In this document: piece after piece, positions 1 to 9,200 of the stretch
How the letters are laid out: each line of letters begins with the position of its first letter
Position numbering within the stretch: position 1 is the first letter of the stretch
Source: Oscillospiraceae bacterium
GTDB taxonomy: Bacteria; Bacillota; Clostridia; Oscillospirales; Ruminococcaceae
Direction: 5' to 3'
DNA: 51,377 bases
NCBI GenBank assembly: GCA_902362965.1
Contig: CABIYQ010000013.1
Coordinates: 1-51,377 of the forward strand
The notes under the pieces: generated by a model
Told to the model about the DNA's origin: nothing
The model's input: the letters and a program-made list of their open reading frames with translations, nothing else
Database searches by the model: none
Translations under genes and position numbers: made by a program

Positions 1-87
1 ACTTGGTGTTTTCCATGTGTTTCTCTCCTTTTTTTATTATTATACCATCTTTCGCTTTTTGCTGTCCACTTTTTTAGTATAGCACCA
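1..87 (-). mobile_element. IS3-type insertion sequence, left-hand partial copy
   Basis: The first 87 bases match, in reverse complement, the last 90 bases of the window and (with two small differences) 35.9-36.0 kb. The outer end reads TGGTGCTATACT followed by AAAAAAGTGGACA on the minus strand. A promoter-like TGGACA/TATAAT pair and a GGAG ribosome site precede an ATG at 16-14 that starts MENTK, the OrfA start seen in full in the middle copy. The element runs leftward out of the window, so only its terminus is visible. The IS3 assignment rests on the OrfA HTH sequence of the middle copy. Confidence 0.75.
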
Positions 88-213
88 AAATCCAATCCCG
101 GTTATATCGTAAGGCGGCTTGATCCGTTTGCGAAAGAAAAACGCAAATGTGATAAGTGCCTGAATATGGGGTACGATTATCTGATTTACGATAAGAGTAT
201 TTCCAAGAGGTAA
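88..213 (+). pseudogene. 3' remnant of an unknown gene cut by the IS
   Basis: An open frame runs from the IS edge to TAA at 211-213 and ends in a short basic tail with a CDKC cysteine pair (YIVRRLDPFAKEKRKCDKC, then YDYLIYDKSISKR). It has no start codon of its own. Only five bases separate its stop from the ATG of the first Xis-like gene, so it was probably the gene upstream in the same mobile element. I do not recognise the family. Confidence 0.4.
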
Positions 214-218
214 CGCAT

Positions 219-437
219 ATGGCAGATACAAATACTACGAAGCCGTATGTGCCTGTTTGGGAAAAATATGCCCTCACGATTTATGAAGCAGCGGAGTATT
301 TCGGGATTGGTGAACATCGGCTGCGAACATTGGTAAGAGAAAACCGTCAGGCGGATTTCGTGCTATGGATCGGAGTGAAGGTTGAAATTAAGCGAAAGCT
401 GTTTGAGAAGTTTCTGAACGAGATAAACGCACTTTAA
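219..437 (+). CDS. Tn916-type excisionase-like protein, copy 1
   Basis: This 72-residue protein has the Tn916 Xis layout: a VWEKYALTIYEAAEYFGIGE motif that begins a MerR-like winged helix, then LRTLV, a short wing (VLWIG) and a basic C-terminal helix (KRKLFEKFL). Such proteins bind the element ends and bias the tyrosine integrase toward excision. It is the first of three related genes in a row before the integrase at 1205. The spacing and same-strand arrangement suggest one operon. It matches the family in length. Whether this copy or one of the next two is the functional Xis cannot be told from the sequence. Confidence 0.8.
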   Translation: MADTNTTKPYVPVWEKYALTIYEAAEYFGIGEHRLRTLVRENRQADFVLWIGVKVEIKRKLFEKFLNEINAL

Positions 438-543
438 TGTCAAGTATGCGATTTCAACCTTCGCACATTTGTCAAAAGGCTCGTGTCTGACTATGATTGA
501 GGGGAAGGCACGAGCCGGACAAATGGAAAAGGAGGACGCCGCA

Positions 544-912
544 ATGAAAAACTATGTTTATGTTCCCGGTCTTAGCGAGGTTGTGGAAGATGAAAGAAAA
601 AAAGAGCCAAGCAGAACGGAAGATGATAAGTTCATTACAGCAACAGGCGCAGCTAAAAAGATTGTCGCAACGCACGATAACGGCGTTGTAAGAAATAAGA
701 AGGTTGATGACCGCAGCTTTCGGATTCCTTTGTGGGAGAAATATGCCCTGACAATAAAGGAAGCAGCGGAGTATTACAATATTGCCGAAACGAGACTGCG
801 GGAGTTTGTAATGAGCAATCGAACCAAGCCGTTTGTACTGAAAGCCGGGGGAAGATTGTTAGTGAAGCGTAAGGTCTTTGAAGCGTTTTTAGACCAAAAC
901 AATATCATTTGA
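544..912 (+). CDS. Tn916-type excisionase-like protein with N-terminal extension, copy 2
   Basis: I place the start at ATG 544 because AAGGAGG lies just upstream; a longer in-frame reading from 469 lacks a comparable ribosome site. The protein (122 aa) has a ~60-residue charged N-terminal extension (EDERKKEPSRTEDDK) and then a Xis-like winged helix (IPLWEKYALTIKEAAEYYNI, LREFV, KRKVFEAFL). The C-terminal half is clearly related to copies 1 and 3. The extension has no recognisable motif. It could be an Xis variant or a DNA-binding partner in element control. It lies in the same run as the integrase. Confidence 0.75.
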   Translation: MKNYVYVPGLSEVVEDERKKEPSRTEDDKFITATGAAKKIVATHDNGVVRNKKVDDRSFRIPLWEKYALTIKEAAEYYNIAETRLREFVMSNRTKPFVLKAGGRLLVKRKVFEAFLDQNNII

Positions 913-925
913 CAAGGAGGAAGCA

Positions 926-1189
926 ATGGGTAAGCAGGACAATCCAATATTTCAGAGAAGTTTTCCAAATGCTGAAATGTGTAATCAAAAGCTCAAGGAA
1001 TTGCCGATATGGGAAAAGCCGCTGTTGACGGTGGTCGAAGCGGCAAAGTATTTTCAAATCGGAGAATCCAATATCAGAAGACTTACAAGAGAACATAAGG
1101 ACGAGGACTTTATACAATGGAAAGATTCCCGTGTGTTTATTAGGCGGGAGGAATTTGAAAAGTTCTTGGATCGCACCAATGTCATTTAG
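926..1189 (+). CDS. Tn916-type excisionase-like protein, copy 3
   Basis: This 87-residue protein follows a strong AAGGAGG site 13 bases after the previous stop and ends 15 bases before the integrase ATG. It shows LPIWEKPLLTVVEAAKYFQI, then GESNIRRLTREH and a basic C-terminal helix (RREEFEKFLDRTNVI). Direct adjacency to int is the usual place of Xis in Tn916-like modules, so this is the best candidate for the cognate excisionase. Its N-terminus carries an extra ~25 residues relative to copy 1. Confidence 0.82.
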   Translation: MGKQDNPIFQRSFPNAEMCNQKLKELPIWEKPLLTVVEAAKYFQIGESNIRRLTREHKDEDFIQWKDSRVFIRREEFEKFLDRTNVI

Positions 1190-1204
1190 AAGGAGGTATG
1201 GGCT

Positions 1205-2473
1205 ATGGCAGAAAAAAGGCGTGATTCCAAAGGCAGAGTTCTTTGGGCAGGTGAATCGCAGCGTCCCGATGGGAAGTATGAGTTTAAGTACGCCGATAAC
1301 AATGGAGAGCGACACTCAGTGTATAGCTGGAAGCTCGTTGCAACTGACCGTGTACCGGAGGGCAAGCAGATAACGGAATCGCTTCGGGAAATGGAAAAAC
1401 AGATTAAAAAGGACTTGGAGGATAATCTTCTCGTGTACGAAACACGGAAGATGACGCTCAATTCCTTTTGGGACGAGTACATTGCCCTGAAACACGAACT
1501 TAAAGACTCAACGAGAAGCAATTACATCTATATGTATGATAAGTATGTCAGACCGGAAATCGGGCAGAAAAATATCACGGGCATTAAGTACAGCGATGTT
1601 AAGAAGTTTTATATGACGCTGATCTACGAAAAGGGGTTTAAGCCAAATAGTATGGAAATCGTCAACACAATTTTGCACCCTGTTTTTACTTCGGCGGTTC
1701 GTGACGGATATATCCGGCTCAATCCTACCGACGGCGTGATGGCGGAAATTAAAAAGAGCCACGCTTGGGAAAAGCCGAAACGCCACGCACTTACAGAACG
1801 GCAGCAGGAGTTATTTGTGAATTTTACGGCTCAGTCTCACCAATATAGCCATTGGCTTCCGCTAATAACGACAATGTTGGGAACGGGCTGCCGCATAGGC
1901 GAAATTCTTGGCTTGCGCTGGGAGGACTGTGATTTTGAGCAGAATATCATCAGCGTAAACCACACATTGATTTACCGCAAATTTACGGACGAGCCTTGCC
2001 ATTATGCGGTTACTACGCCAAAGACGAAAGCGGGAGAACGGATTATCCCTATGCTTGCAGATGTAAAGGACGCATTGAAAACGGAATATAAGCAGCAGAT
2101 TGAGGACGGTTTTAATGAGAGCGTAATCGACGGGTATTCCGGGTTTATTTTCAAATCCCGATATAATACGGTTTTATCCCCGCACGGAGTAAACAGGGTG
2201 CTTGACCGCATTATCAAGGCGTATAACACGCAGGAGGAGCAGATGGCAAAAAGAGAGAGAAGAAAACCGGAGTTGCTTCCGCACTTTAGCTGCCACAATC
2301 TCCGCCATACTTTTTGCACACGCTTCTGCGAGAATGAAACGAATCTCAAGGTCATTCAGGAGATTATGGGACACGCCGACATTACAACGACGATGGACAT
2401 ATATAATGAAGCGACAAAGGAAAAGAAAATGGAATCCTTCGCCGGACTGGAAGGAAAAATCAAGATAAGATAA
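1205..2473 (+). CDS. int: Tn916-family tyrosine integrase
   Basis: This 422-residue recombinase catalyses site-specific integration and excision of the element. The N-terminal part looks like the Tn916 Int arm-binding domain (GRVLWAGESQRPDGKYEFKY), followed by a SAM-like core-binding domain (STRSNYIYMYDKYVRPEIG). The catalytic set is complete: Arg230 in GTGCRIGEILGLRWED, His364 and Arg367 in HNLRH, His390 in GHAD, and nucleophile Tyr400 in MDIYN. The start at 1205 has an AAGGAGG site. It is preceded by the Xis-like genes and reads toward the repeat at ~2.76-2.96 kb, the usual orientation with the attachment site downstream of int. Confidence 0.93.
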   Translation: MAEKRRDSKGRVLWAGESQRPDGKYEFKYADNNGERHSVYSWKLVATDRVPEGKQITESLREMEKQIKKDLEDNLLVYETRKMTLNSFWDEYIALKHELKDSTRSNYIYMYDKYVRPEIGQKNITGIKYSDVKKFYMTLIYEKGFKPNSMEIVNTILHPVFTSAVRDGYIRLNPTDGVMAEIKKSHAWEKPKRHALTERQQELFVNFTAQSHQYSHWLPLITTMLGTGCRIGEILGLRWEDCDFEQNIISVNHTLIYRKFTDEPCHYAVTTPKTKAGERIIPMLADVKDALKTEYKQQIEDGFNESVIDGYSGFIFKSRYNTVLSPHGVNRVLDRIIKAYNTQEEQMAKRERRKPELLPHFSCHNLRHTFCTRFCENETNLKVIQEIMGHADITTTMDIYNEATKEKKMESFAGLEGKIKIR

Positions 2474-2478
2474 ACGGA

Positions 2479-2504
2479 GGGGCTTGCCGCAATGGGCAGG
2501 CTCC
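2479..2504 (+). terminator. Hairpin after the integrase
   Basis: GGGGCTTGCC and GGCAGGCTCC pair along ten positions (with G-U pairs) around a short loop, six bases after the int stop, and are followed by TTGATTTTTG. It probably ends the xis-int transcript. Confidence 0.55.
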
Positions 2505-2533
2505 TTGATTTTTGTGAAAAAATATGCTATACT
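2505..2533 (+). promoter_or_regulatory. Sigma-A-type promoter candidate
   Basis: TTGATT at 2505-2510 and TATACT at 2528-2533 are spaced by 17 bases. The promoter points into a stretch with no intact gene, only a remnant frame that ends at 2796. Confidence 0.45.
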
Positions 2534-2607
2534 ATATAAGAAATCAGACGGTACGGCGTGTGTGTTGCAGTCATAACTGAGATGTGCTTCATTGCTGGAC
2601 GATGTAA

Positions 2608-2796
2608 ACACCACCGGATTTTTACGACAGATTTTACGACAAACCAAATCAGAATACGCTGATTTATGAAAGGTTATGCAGAACAATGAAGCCAATTTGG
2701 ATAAACAAAGTCAGGGAAAAGCAGGATAAATCAGGGGGTATCGTTTCTCCCCCGGAAATCCCGACAATGAAGCCGATACCGAATGGTAACGAATAA
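2608..2796 (+). pseudogene. C-terminal coding remnant ending PTMKPIPNGNE
   Basis: An open frame without a start ends in EIPTMKPIPNGNE and TAA at 2794-2796. The same ending recurs with synonymous-looking changes at ~23.1 kb (PTIKPIPNGNE) and ~34.14 kb (EIPTMKPLPSEKG). Conservation at the protein level suggests the tail of a real gene copied at element boundaries. I do not recognise the protein. Confidence 0.35.
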
Positions 2797-2960
2797 AACA
2801 ACGCATTTACGGGCTTTTTGCGAGGTCTTAAATCTAACTTAAGCCAAACTTAAGCCAATTAATGCAACGAATTACGAACTGAAAAAGGGCATTGTTCCAA
2901 ATATTTTTATGCTGATACAAAAGACGACAACCTTATTTGTTTTAAGGTTGCCGTCTTATT
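2758..2960. repeat. Boundary repeat, copy 1 (candidate attachment region)
   Basis: About 200 bases match 23088-23278 with few differences: the PTMKPIPNGNE coding tail, a GCATTTACGGGCTTTTTG stretch, ACTTAAGCC motifs and a terminator hairpin. Copy 1 has one extra 12-base unit (ACTTAAGCCAAA) relative to copy 2. It lies ~290 bases downstream of int, where the attachment site of a Tn916-like element is expected. A more diverged third copy follows the second integrase. Confidence 0.7.
2923..2955. terminator. Bidirectional terminator hairpin in repeat copy 1
   Basis: GACGACAACCTTA and TAAGGTTGCCGTC pair around a short T-rich loop and are followed by TTATTATTTT. Confidence 0.65.
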
Positions 2961-3315
2961 ATTTTAATAACGTAGATATGATTGTAATGGAATCCATCAG
3001 CCGTTGAAAAATATGATGACATGGTATAAGAAATATATAAGCTGCAAGACTGAAATGAAAAGTGTGAAACAAAGCATTTTCAACATGAAAGCTTTCCTGA
3101 ACAGTCAAATAGCATAGATTGAAGAGTATTATGAATAGCTGGTTAGACGATTAACAATGAAGGTCATGGTATATGATGATAAATTTAAAGTGGAACGGAG
3201 GAGCTTTCAGTAAATATAAGAAGAATCAAGTAAATAAATTGAGTTTTAGCGTCCTATGATATTGTATGCTACGAAATGATTCAATAAATTTTTAGTGATT
3301 TTTTGCGGAAATATA
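2961..3315. other. AT-rich stretch without recognisable genes
   Basis: No open frame with a ribosome site, RNA gene or clear repeat was seen. It looks like decayed mobile DNA between repeat copy 1 and the truncated HTH gene. Confidence 0.5.
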
Positions 3316-3344
3316 TTGAAATTATCAACTAAAAGGTTTATAAT
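3316..3344 (+). promoter_or_regulatory. Promoter of the truncated HTH gene
   Basis: TTGAAA at 3316-3321 and TATAAT at 3339-3344 are 17 bases apart, 24 bases before the ATG at 3368. Confidence 0.65.
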
Positions 3345-3367
3345 AAGTATGTTAGCAGTGGCGTATC

Positions 3368-3487
3368 ATGACTACATCGGACATGATAAGAGAGTTGTGT
3401 GACAAACAGAATATCAGTCTTGCGGAACTTGCAAGGTGCATTGGGCAGTCGCCGCAGAATTTTAATAAGAAATTAACCGCTTGTTAA
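3368..3487 (+). pseudogene. Truncated Xre/Cro-type HTH protein
   Basis: The reading frame MTTSDMIRELCDKQNISLAE continues with LARCIGQSPQNFNKKL and then stops (39 aa). This opening resembles a small helix-turn-helix family common in Clostridia that normally continues for another 25-30 residues to a FEQxFILPDG-like end. Here the homology breaks after NKKL, at a stop. It is therefore most likely a gene broken by a small indel, although the promoter is intact. Family identification is from memory of the motif. Confidence 0.55.
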
Positions 3488-3617
3488 AAAGAGATTTTTG
3501 TTAGCAATATTTCATATAATGAAAAGCGTGAATATTGGGATTAATTATCGTTATTAAAGACAGCGGAGAGATAGTGTACAGCGGGCATAAACGAACAGTA
3601 AAATTGGCATGACAACA

Positions 3618-3660
3618 CAATGACCGTCGGTGGGTTAATCATCGACGGTCAAATTTTATT
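3618..3660 (+). terminator. Hairpin before the amidoligase-like pseudogene
   Basis: GACCGTCG and CGACGGTC form an 8-bp stem around a GTGGGTTAATCAT loop, followed by AAATTTTATTT. Confidence 0.6.
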
Positions 3661-3676
3661 TAAGGAGAAAAGTTTT

Positions 3677-4440
3677 ATGGTTGAAAGAATAATGTGCAGC
3701 TGATGCGGCTGTGAAATTGATGATGAGAATGAAGTGTTTTATGATGTAAACGGAAATGTATATTGTGAGGACTGCTACAACTCAGAGACCGTTAGCTGTG
3801 ACTGGTGTCATGAAAGATTTCCATGCAGCGATGATCACGGAGATGAAGAAATGTGTGTCTGCGGAAGGTGCTATGATAATTATTTTTATCACTGTACAAG
3901 ATGTGATCGACTGCTTAGTGATAATGATGTCTGCTGGAATAATGATGATCCATATTGTGATGACTGCTGTCCCAGTGATGATGATTACAGCGGGTATATC
4001 CATGATTATTATTACAAGCCTAAGCCTTTATTTTACAAAAGAACTGGTGAAGATGACGTGAGATATTACGGTGTAGAGAGTGAAATAGATAAGGGGTAAC
4101 GATGAGGAAAAAGCAGAAATGCTCTATGATATTGTGAACAGTGATGATGAGGTTTTATACATTAAATCTGACGGTTCTCTTGATTATGGAATGGAGCTTG
4201 TATCACACTCGTGTTCACTTGAATATTACCGACAGGGTATGAACTGGCAGAAGCTAATGAGGAAGGCTGCTGAGCTTGGTTACAGATCGCATAACACCAA
4301 AACATGTGGACTTCATGTACATATATTGGAAGAGCACAGCTTGGTAAAAGCTACGAGGAACAGGATGAGTTATCAGCAGAATAATATTTTTCTTTGAATC
4401 ACACTGGAATGAGCATATCAAATGTATTTTTATGTATTTC
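3677..4440 (+). pseudogene. Decayed zinc-finger / amidoligase-like gene
   Basis: An AAGGAG site precedes ATG 3677. Translation gives MVERIMCS, an in-frame TGA (3701-3703), then CGCEID and a Cys-rich treble-clef region with many CxxC pairs (CEDCYNSETVSCDWC, CTRCDRLL, CDDCC). Around residue 135 the sequence YYGVESEIDKG enters what I recognise as the putative amidoligase fold (ATP-grasp-like COOH-NH2 ligase relatives), but a stop follows at 4097-4099. The rest continues in another frame from ~4119 (LYDIVNSDDEVLYIKSDGSL, CGLHVH) and shifts again near 4345. One nonsense codon and at least two frameshifts make it non-functional. The shorter readings at 3734-4099 and 4119-4397 are pieces of this gene. 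Confidence 0.7.
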
Positions 4441-5329
4441 CGGATAATACATTTATAAAGAATTCAGGATCATTGCACTTTATAACTTTCCATTCAGTTG
4501 ATTCTTTTCTTAATGAAAAGACAGAAGTTATTTCTACATTTTTATCCATATCAGAATAATACTGTTGCACATATTCGTTGAATATTGTATTATAATTGCT
4601 TCTCTTATCAAGGGCATTAAGCTTTTCGTAATCTTTATCGGCACTTTCTTTTGCTTTTTGGCTTAACTCATAAAAACTGATTGTCTTTAGATTTAGAGTA
4701 ATAGTTACATTTTCATCATCAATATATTCTACATTTTCTATACTATATTCGATTGAAGAGTAAATGGCATCCATGAAAAACTCTTCATCGTTAACAAGAT
4801 ACACAAATATATCGGGATATTCTTGATAGTCCAAAATGTTTCTTAACTCTTCAAGACAATCCTCGTTAAAAAATTCCTCCTCTTTTTTATTAAATATTGC
4901 ATCTACCAAAGAGTTTACAACATATTCCGGAGAATCTTCTTCATACTCTGCTTTTGAAAAAGAAATCGATGAATTTTCTTCATTATTTTCTCTATTGGGA
5001 AATAAAAAGCCTTTAAACATGGCGAACAGGTGTATAGAACCAAAGACTAGTAATCCTATTAATCCTAAAATTATAATTAATTCAAAAGCCTTTTTTATGA
5101 ATTTATTAGGCTTACGGAGTTCTTTGGAGTATTCGTCAGATGAATAAACAATTTCATCGCTTTGCGTTTCAGCTTCGGAATATGACTGTTTAAAGTTAGA
5201 ACGATCTTGTGCAGCAGCTTGACTATAGCTACTGTCATAAGCTTTTCTTTTAGCTTTATCTGAAAGAATATCGTAGGCTTCGTTTATTTCTTTCATTTTC
5301 TGTTCAGCAAAAAACTTATCACCCTGATA
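4430..5329 (-). pseudogene. C-terminal part of a membrane J-domain protein, split by the Wadjet element
   Basis: The frame begins at the junction (5329) with YQGDKFFAEQKMKEINEAYD and DILSDKAKRKAYD, which is the second half of a DnaJ J-domain. The HPD motif and everything before it are missing here but are found at 14062-13961, and the two halves join in frame to HPDIYQGDK. After the J-domain come a charged linker, one membrane helix (residues ~75-100 of this part, LIIILGLIGLLVFGSIHLFA) and a ~170-residue domain, probably outside the cell. The first usable ATG (5296) would give a product with no HPD motif, hence unable to stimulate an Hsp70 by the known mechanism. It was the third gene of the operon at 15.2-14.1 kb. 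Confidence 0.85.
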
Positions 5330-5340
5330 AAAGACGGGTA
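5322..5340. other. Left attachment junction of the Wadjet element
   Basis: Host sequence CCCTGATA (5322-5329) is followed by AA (5330-5331) and then the element sequence AGACGGGTAC. The other junction at 13961 has AA followed by host TATCGGGG. Joining them gives CCCTGATA-AA-TATCGGGG, which restores the J-domain frame and has near-perfect inverted symmetry about AA, as expected of a serine-recombinase attB. Confidence 0.75.
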
Positions 5341-5391
5341 CTCATAAAGAAGTTTTTATGATTTGAAGATAAGGTTGCGTAACCTGGGCGG

Positions 5392-5880
5392 TTACGCAGC
5401 CTTTCTCTTCTTGTCGTACTTCATACTATCAGCGACAGCAGTAGCTACGGCAACATCAAAGCGATAGTGTATCTCAATCTCCTGAGTGCGATGCCCACTG
5501 CTTTTGTCGGGAGCGTGAACAACGATTTTCTCAATCAGTTCGTGCATGATCTCAGGTGTAAGTTCCGTGATATGTTCATACTTCTGTACTTCCTTGATGA
5601 ACGCAGTCACATCAGTTGACTTCTGTTCTTCATCATATCCTGCCGACATCATCGCAAATCGTTCATCGGAGATCTTACCTGAAACATTATCCTCATAAAG
5701 CCTTGTGAACAGCCTTTCCAGTTCGGCTATACGCTTCTCCGCCTCTCTCAGCTTTTTCTTGGACTTGGCAAGCTCTGAGGACTGCTTCTGAACGGAATTG
5801 TCCATAGCTGCCTGCACAAACTCGTCCTCGTTCTCCTTGACAAAGGAAACTGCGCACTTCACAAAAATGGTTACAATCAT
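5392..5880 (-). pseudogene. C-terminal fragment of a large serine recombinase (DUF4368)
   Basis: The 163-residue frame matches the C-terminal end of TnpX/Tn4451-type large serine recombinases: VSFVKENEDEFVQAAM, a coiled coil (ELAKSKKKLREAEKRIAELE), the family signature RLYEDNVSGKISDERFAMMS, then a HELIEKIVVHAPDK tail and a basic end. The resolvase catalytic domain, recombinase domain and zinc ribbon (about 350-400 residues) are absent. In-frame codons above 5880 do not resemble the family and overlap the promoter and gene at 5891-6165. It ends ~60 bases from the left junction, where the integrase of such elements usually sits. It is most probably the dead recombinase that inserted the element. 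Confidence 0.82.
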
Positions 5881-5890
5881 TCTGCAAAAC

Positions 5891-5919
5891 TGGACTCCGG
5901 AAGGATTATCCGCTATAAT
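5891..5919 (+). promoter_or_regulatory. Promoter of the 70-aa gene
   Basis: TGGACT (5891-5896) and TATAAT (5914-5919) are spaced by 17 bases; GGAGG and ATG 5953 follow. Confidence 0.7.
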
Positions 5920-5952
5920 GGATTTACAATAAAACTTTCGGAGGTAATAGCT

Positions 5953-6165
5953 ATGTTGAAAACACCTGAATTGGCAATGCCGAGAACGAGCAAGGTCACG
6001 ACTATCTGCAGCGGTAAGCGTGAGATCTGGACGGACTACGAAGAAGCAAAGGCATATTTTCTTGAACTCATGATGTCTATGGACGGTGAAGAACATGAAC
6101 GTGCGGAGTGCGTATACATTCAACTGCTTCATGGACTTGAAGAATGTTCGGACGAAGATGAATAA
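5953..6165 (+). CDS. Small acidic protein of mobile elements
   Basis: This 70-residue protein has its own consensus-like promoter and a CGGAGG site 8-10 bases before ATG. The sequence opens MLKTPELAMPRTSKVTTICS, followed by a YEEAKAYFLELMM helix and an acidic tail (EECSDEDE). I have the impression of near-identical small proteins beside recombinases in Clostridia mobile elements, but no function is known to me. It is convergent with jetC, with a shared terminator between them, and is intact although the neighbouring recombinase is not. Confidence 0.75.
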   Translation: MLKTPELAMPRTSKVTTICSGKREIWTDYEEAKAYFLELMMSMDGEEHERAECVYIQLLHGLEECSDEDE

Positions 6166-6170
6166 TCGCA

Positions 6171-6208
6171 AACAGGGCATTGCCACTGACTGACAATGCT
6201 CTGTTGTA
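6171..6208. terminator. Bidirectional terminator between the 70-aa gene and jetC
   Basis: AACAGGGCATTG and CAATGCTCTGTT pair almost perfectly (one G-U) around an 11-base loop, with A- and T-rich flanks on each side. It can serve both convergent genes. Confidence 0.75.
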
Positions 6209-6212
6209 ATTA

Positions 6213-9200
6213 TCAAAAAAGTGATAGCTGTTCTGACAGATAATATGCGTGTTCCATATGCTGTTTTGCTTCGGCTTCTAGTATTTCTACATTTGACAGA
6301 GGAAGGCTTTTGAAGCGAAGCTGATACACTATATCGAAAAAGCTCGTTACAGCAGCTGTACCAAGATGCGTCAAGCAGATCAACTGAATATGAAAATGCC
6401 GTGCGATACGGAACATTGGTTCAAGAAGATGCGGCGATGAGATAGGACCAAAAGGATTGTCAAGGATCAGCACACCGCTTGTAGTATTCAAACTGCTTGT
6501 CAGACTCCGTGTGTAGTTCATTACGGAAACGATCAGTGAGAACAATACAACAAACTGCTCTCCACCGGAATTTGCTTTCAGAGCATCCTGCCATGAACGA
6601 TAGCGACTGTTCTGGATATTCTTATCAATCTTGAAAACAGTGATTGGAATGATTTCTTTGCCGATATAGCAATTCAGCAGCCGCCTGATTTCCAGATGAC
6701 CGTGATGTGTTTTTGTTGAAGAATCCTGCTCAGACAAATATTTCTTTACTTGTTCTGTAATGTACTGATTGATCCTTTCAGCCGGCTGTTCGCTCATGGG
6801 TTCAATATCAGGCAGTTCAATGCGTATCATCTGTTTTTTTGTATTACCGATCTGTATCATTGATTTCTTTGATAGAATTGTAAGGTTTTCATACAGCCGC
6901 CCGACGCGCTGGAGGCAATTGGTCACAAGCTGTTTTCTGCTATCCTCGACATCTTTGAGCAAAACAGCAAGCTGAGCGATACGCTTCTGATACCGTTTGA
7001 TATCGCCTTCTGTACGCTCATAAAGTGTAAAGTATTTATCGCCTGTGATATTATGATTGTCAATTACAGATAATATGCCGTCAAGCGTTCCGGTAAACAA
7101 GGTGTGCGTGTTTCTGAACGGTTCAAGTTCACTGCTATGATATTTCTTCGTTTTGTTCTCGGCTTGTTTCAATTTTTCAATGCAGTTCTCTATGGTATCA
7201 CGCAGTTTATTCGTATCTTGCGGAGTCCCTGATAACTTTGGTATGTATTCTGCATTTTCTGCTGTAAATCTTTCTGCAAATTTAGATGTATATCTGTGGT
7301 CTGCATTCAAATCAGTCAGCTTTTCAGTACATCTATGCATCTCGTTTTCAGAATCCTCTAAAACAGATTGACATTCTCTGATACGACGTTCAAAATCCGA
7401 GCCGACCTCCGAGCGGGAGAGAAGTTCAGTATGTAGTTCAGATAGTCTGTTTTTAGCCAGTTCCAACGTTTTTTCGGCTTTAGCGTGACACTCCACAGCA
7501 CCTGAATACAGTTCGGAAGCCTGATTGCATTCCATTTTCGCCTGAGAAAGTTGTTCCTCTGCATGCTGATAAGCGTCATCCGTATATGATATGTTTTCAT
7601 ATTCTGACGATTCAATATGAAATCTTTCGATATCCTTAGCTGTTTTTCTGACGCTCTCCTGAATTTTTTGCAGCTTTTTATGTAACTCCTGAAGATTTGC
7701 CGAATAATTCTCCTGATATAAACGGTATTCTGCAAGCATTGCAGAATAATCCTCTGAGAGTATTTCGGCTTTCGGTGTATCTTCTAATTCGCCGAGCAAA
7801 TTCTGATACTCTATCAGTTTATCACCTAACAGCTTGATTTTATCATCGCATTCTTGCATAAGAACTGAAAGATGGTTTTCTTTCTTATGCTCTGACTCAA
7901 TCTGAGCAGCAAGCTGTTTGCAAGCAGATTCCATTTGCGATATTTGCCTGCTGAGTTCTTCATATTGTGAAATAGTACCGCAAATACGCCCAAATTCTTT
8001 TTGATGATTCTCTGTTTGGTGTAGAATTTCCTGCTCAGAATTTATGAGCTCACGAAGTTCTTCGGTGCGTTTTTTTATCTTTGCTTTTCGCTTATCAAGT
8101 GTTGACAGCTCATCTTGAATTGTCTGGAGTTTTGACTGACAAGAAATGATTTGTTCCTGAAAATGCTGTTCATCATCAGCGGTATATGTAAACGCAGAGA
8201 GTATGCAGCGTTCTGCTTCCCATTCGCTGATCTGATGCCGAAGCCGCTCTATTTCAGCTTTTTCCTCATCAAGCCTTTGCTGAATGACATCTTTGTAAGC
8301 AGAAACATCGCTGAAATATTCTCTATCGAACGCAGAAAGAAAACGGTTATGCTCACTCCATTTTCCATCAGCCATATCAGCAAGCTCAGAACGTGTATAT
8401 ACCGGAACAATAGCCGACAGCCATGAATCTGCTGTTTGAGACAGCAGCTTTATCTGCTCTTTTTCTGAATCGACAATAACAGCGTATGCAACAAGCGGAT
8501 TGATTGCAATGATATCTTCTCGTATCTTTGGGGACTGATAATTCAGATATTGCTCACCTGTCTGGTAAGAAACACCTGATTCCTGCAAGAAGTCGATTGC
8601 GGTTTTTGAGAGGTGAAGCTGTCCGGTTTCGATACACCGTACCTGTTCTGTGAGCAATTCAGCTGAACGCTCTGCTTGTCTCAGCTGTTCTTTCAGCTTC
8701 GCAAGTATATTATCAAGGCTTGTTATCGGTTCATCTGAAAACAGCTGGCTTGCAGGTATAGACAGATGTTTCAGTACAGGAATAACGGCATTGTATGCTT
8801 TCCTGTACTGTTCCAATGCAGACTTATGCTGTTGCAGGCAGACTTCACAATTTGCCAGCGCCTGAGTCAGTTCTGTGCGCTCTGCATCCTGATTGTCAAG
8901 CTCCTGTCCAAACTGTTCTTCTTCATTTTGATAGCTTATTATCGTATCATTTCCCAGTTTAAGCTGATTATCATAGCCCGAGCGGATATTCTCGATATCC
9001 TCCTTGGAGTAGCTTCCGTCAAGCATAACAGTTATATGCAAAGCAAGCTCTGTTAATCCTTGATTGATCTGTTCAAGCAGATAATTTCTGCGTCCTGTCG
9101 CCTGATGCAAGCAATTGTTTTCTTCCTCATGCTGTTCTGTAAGCAGTTTAATCTTTTTTTGTGTATCACAAAGTACATCTGATTGTTCTTTTCTTGCTGA

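Noticed and set aside
3701..3703. In-frame TGA as a selenocysteine codon (CS-TGA-CGC)
   Set aside because: No SECIS-like GC-rich hairpin follows, the position is next to zinc-binding cysteines, and the same gene has further frameshifts, so simple decay is more likely.
5881..6216. Extension of the serine recombinase fragment to a 274-residue protein
   Set aside because: The extra residues do not resemble the family and are antisense to the promoter, ribosome site and coding sequence of the 70-aa gene.
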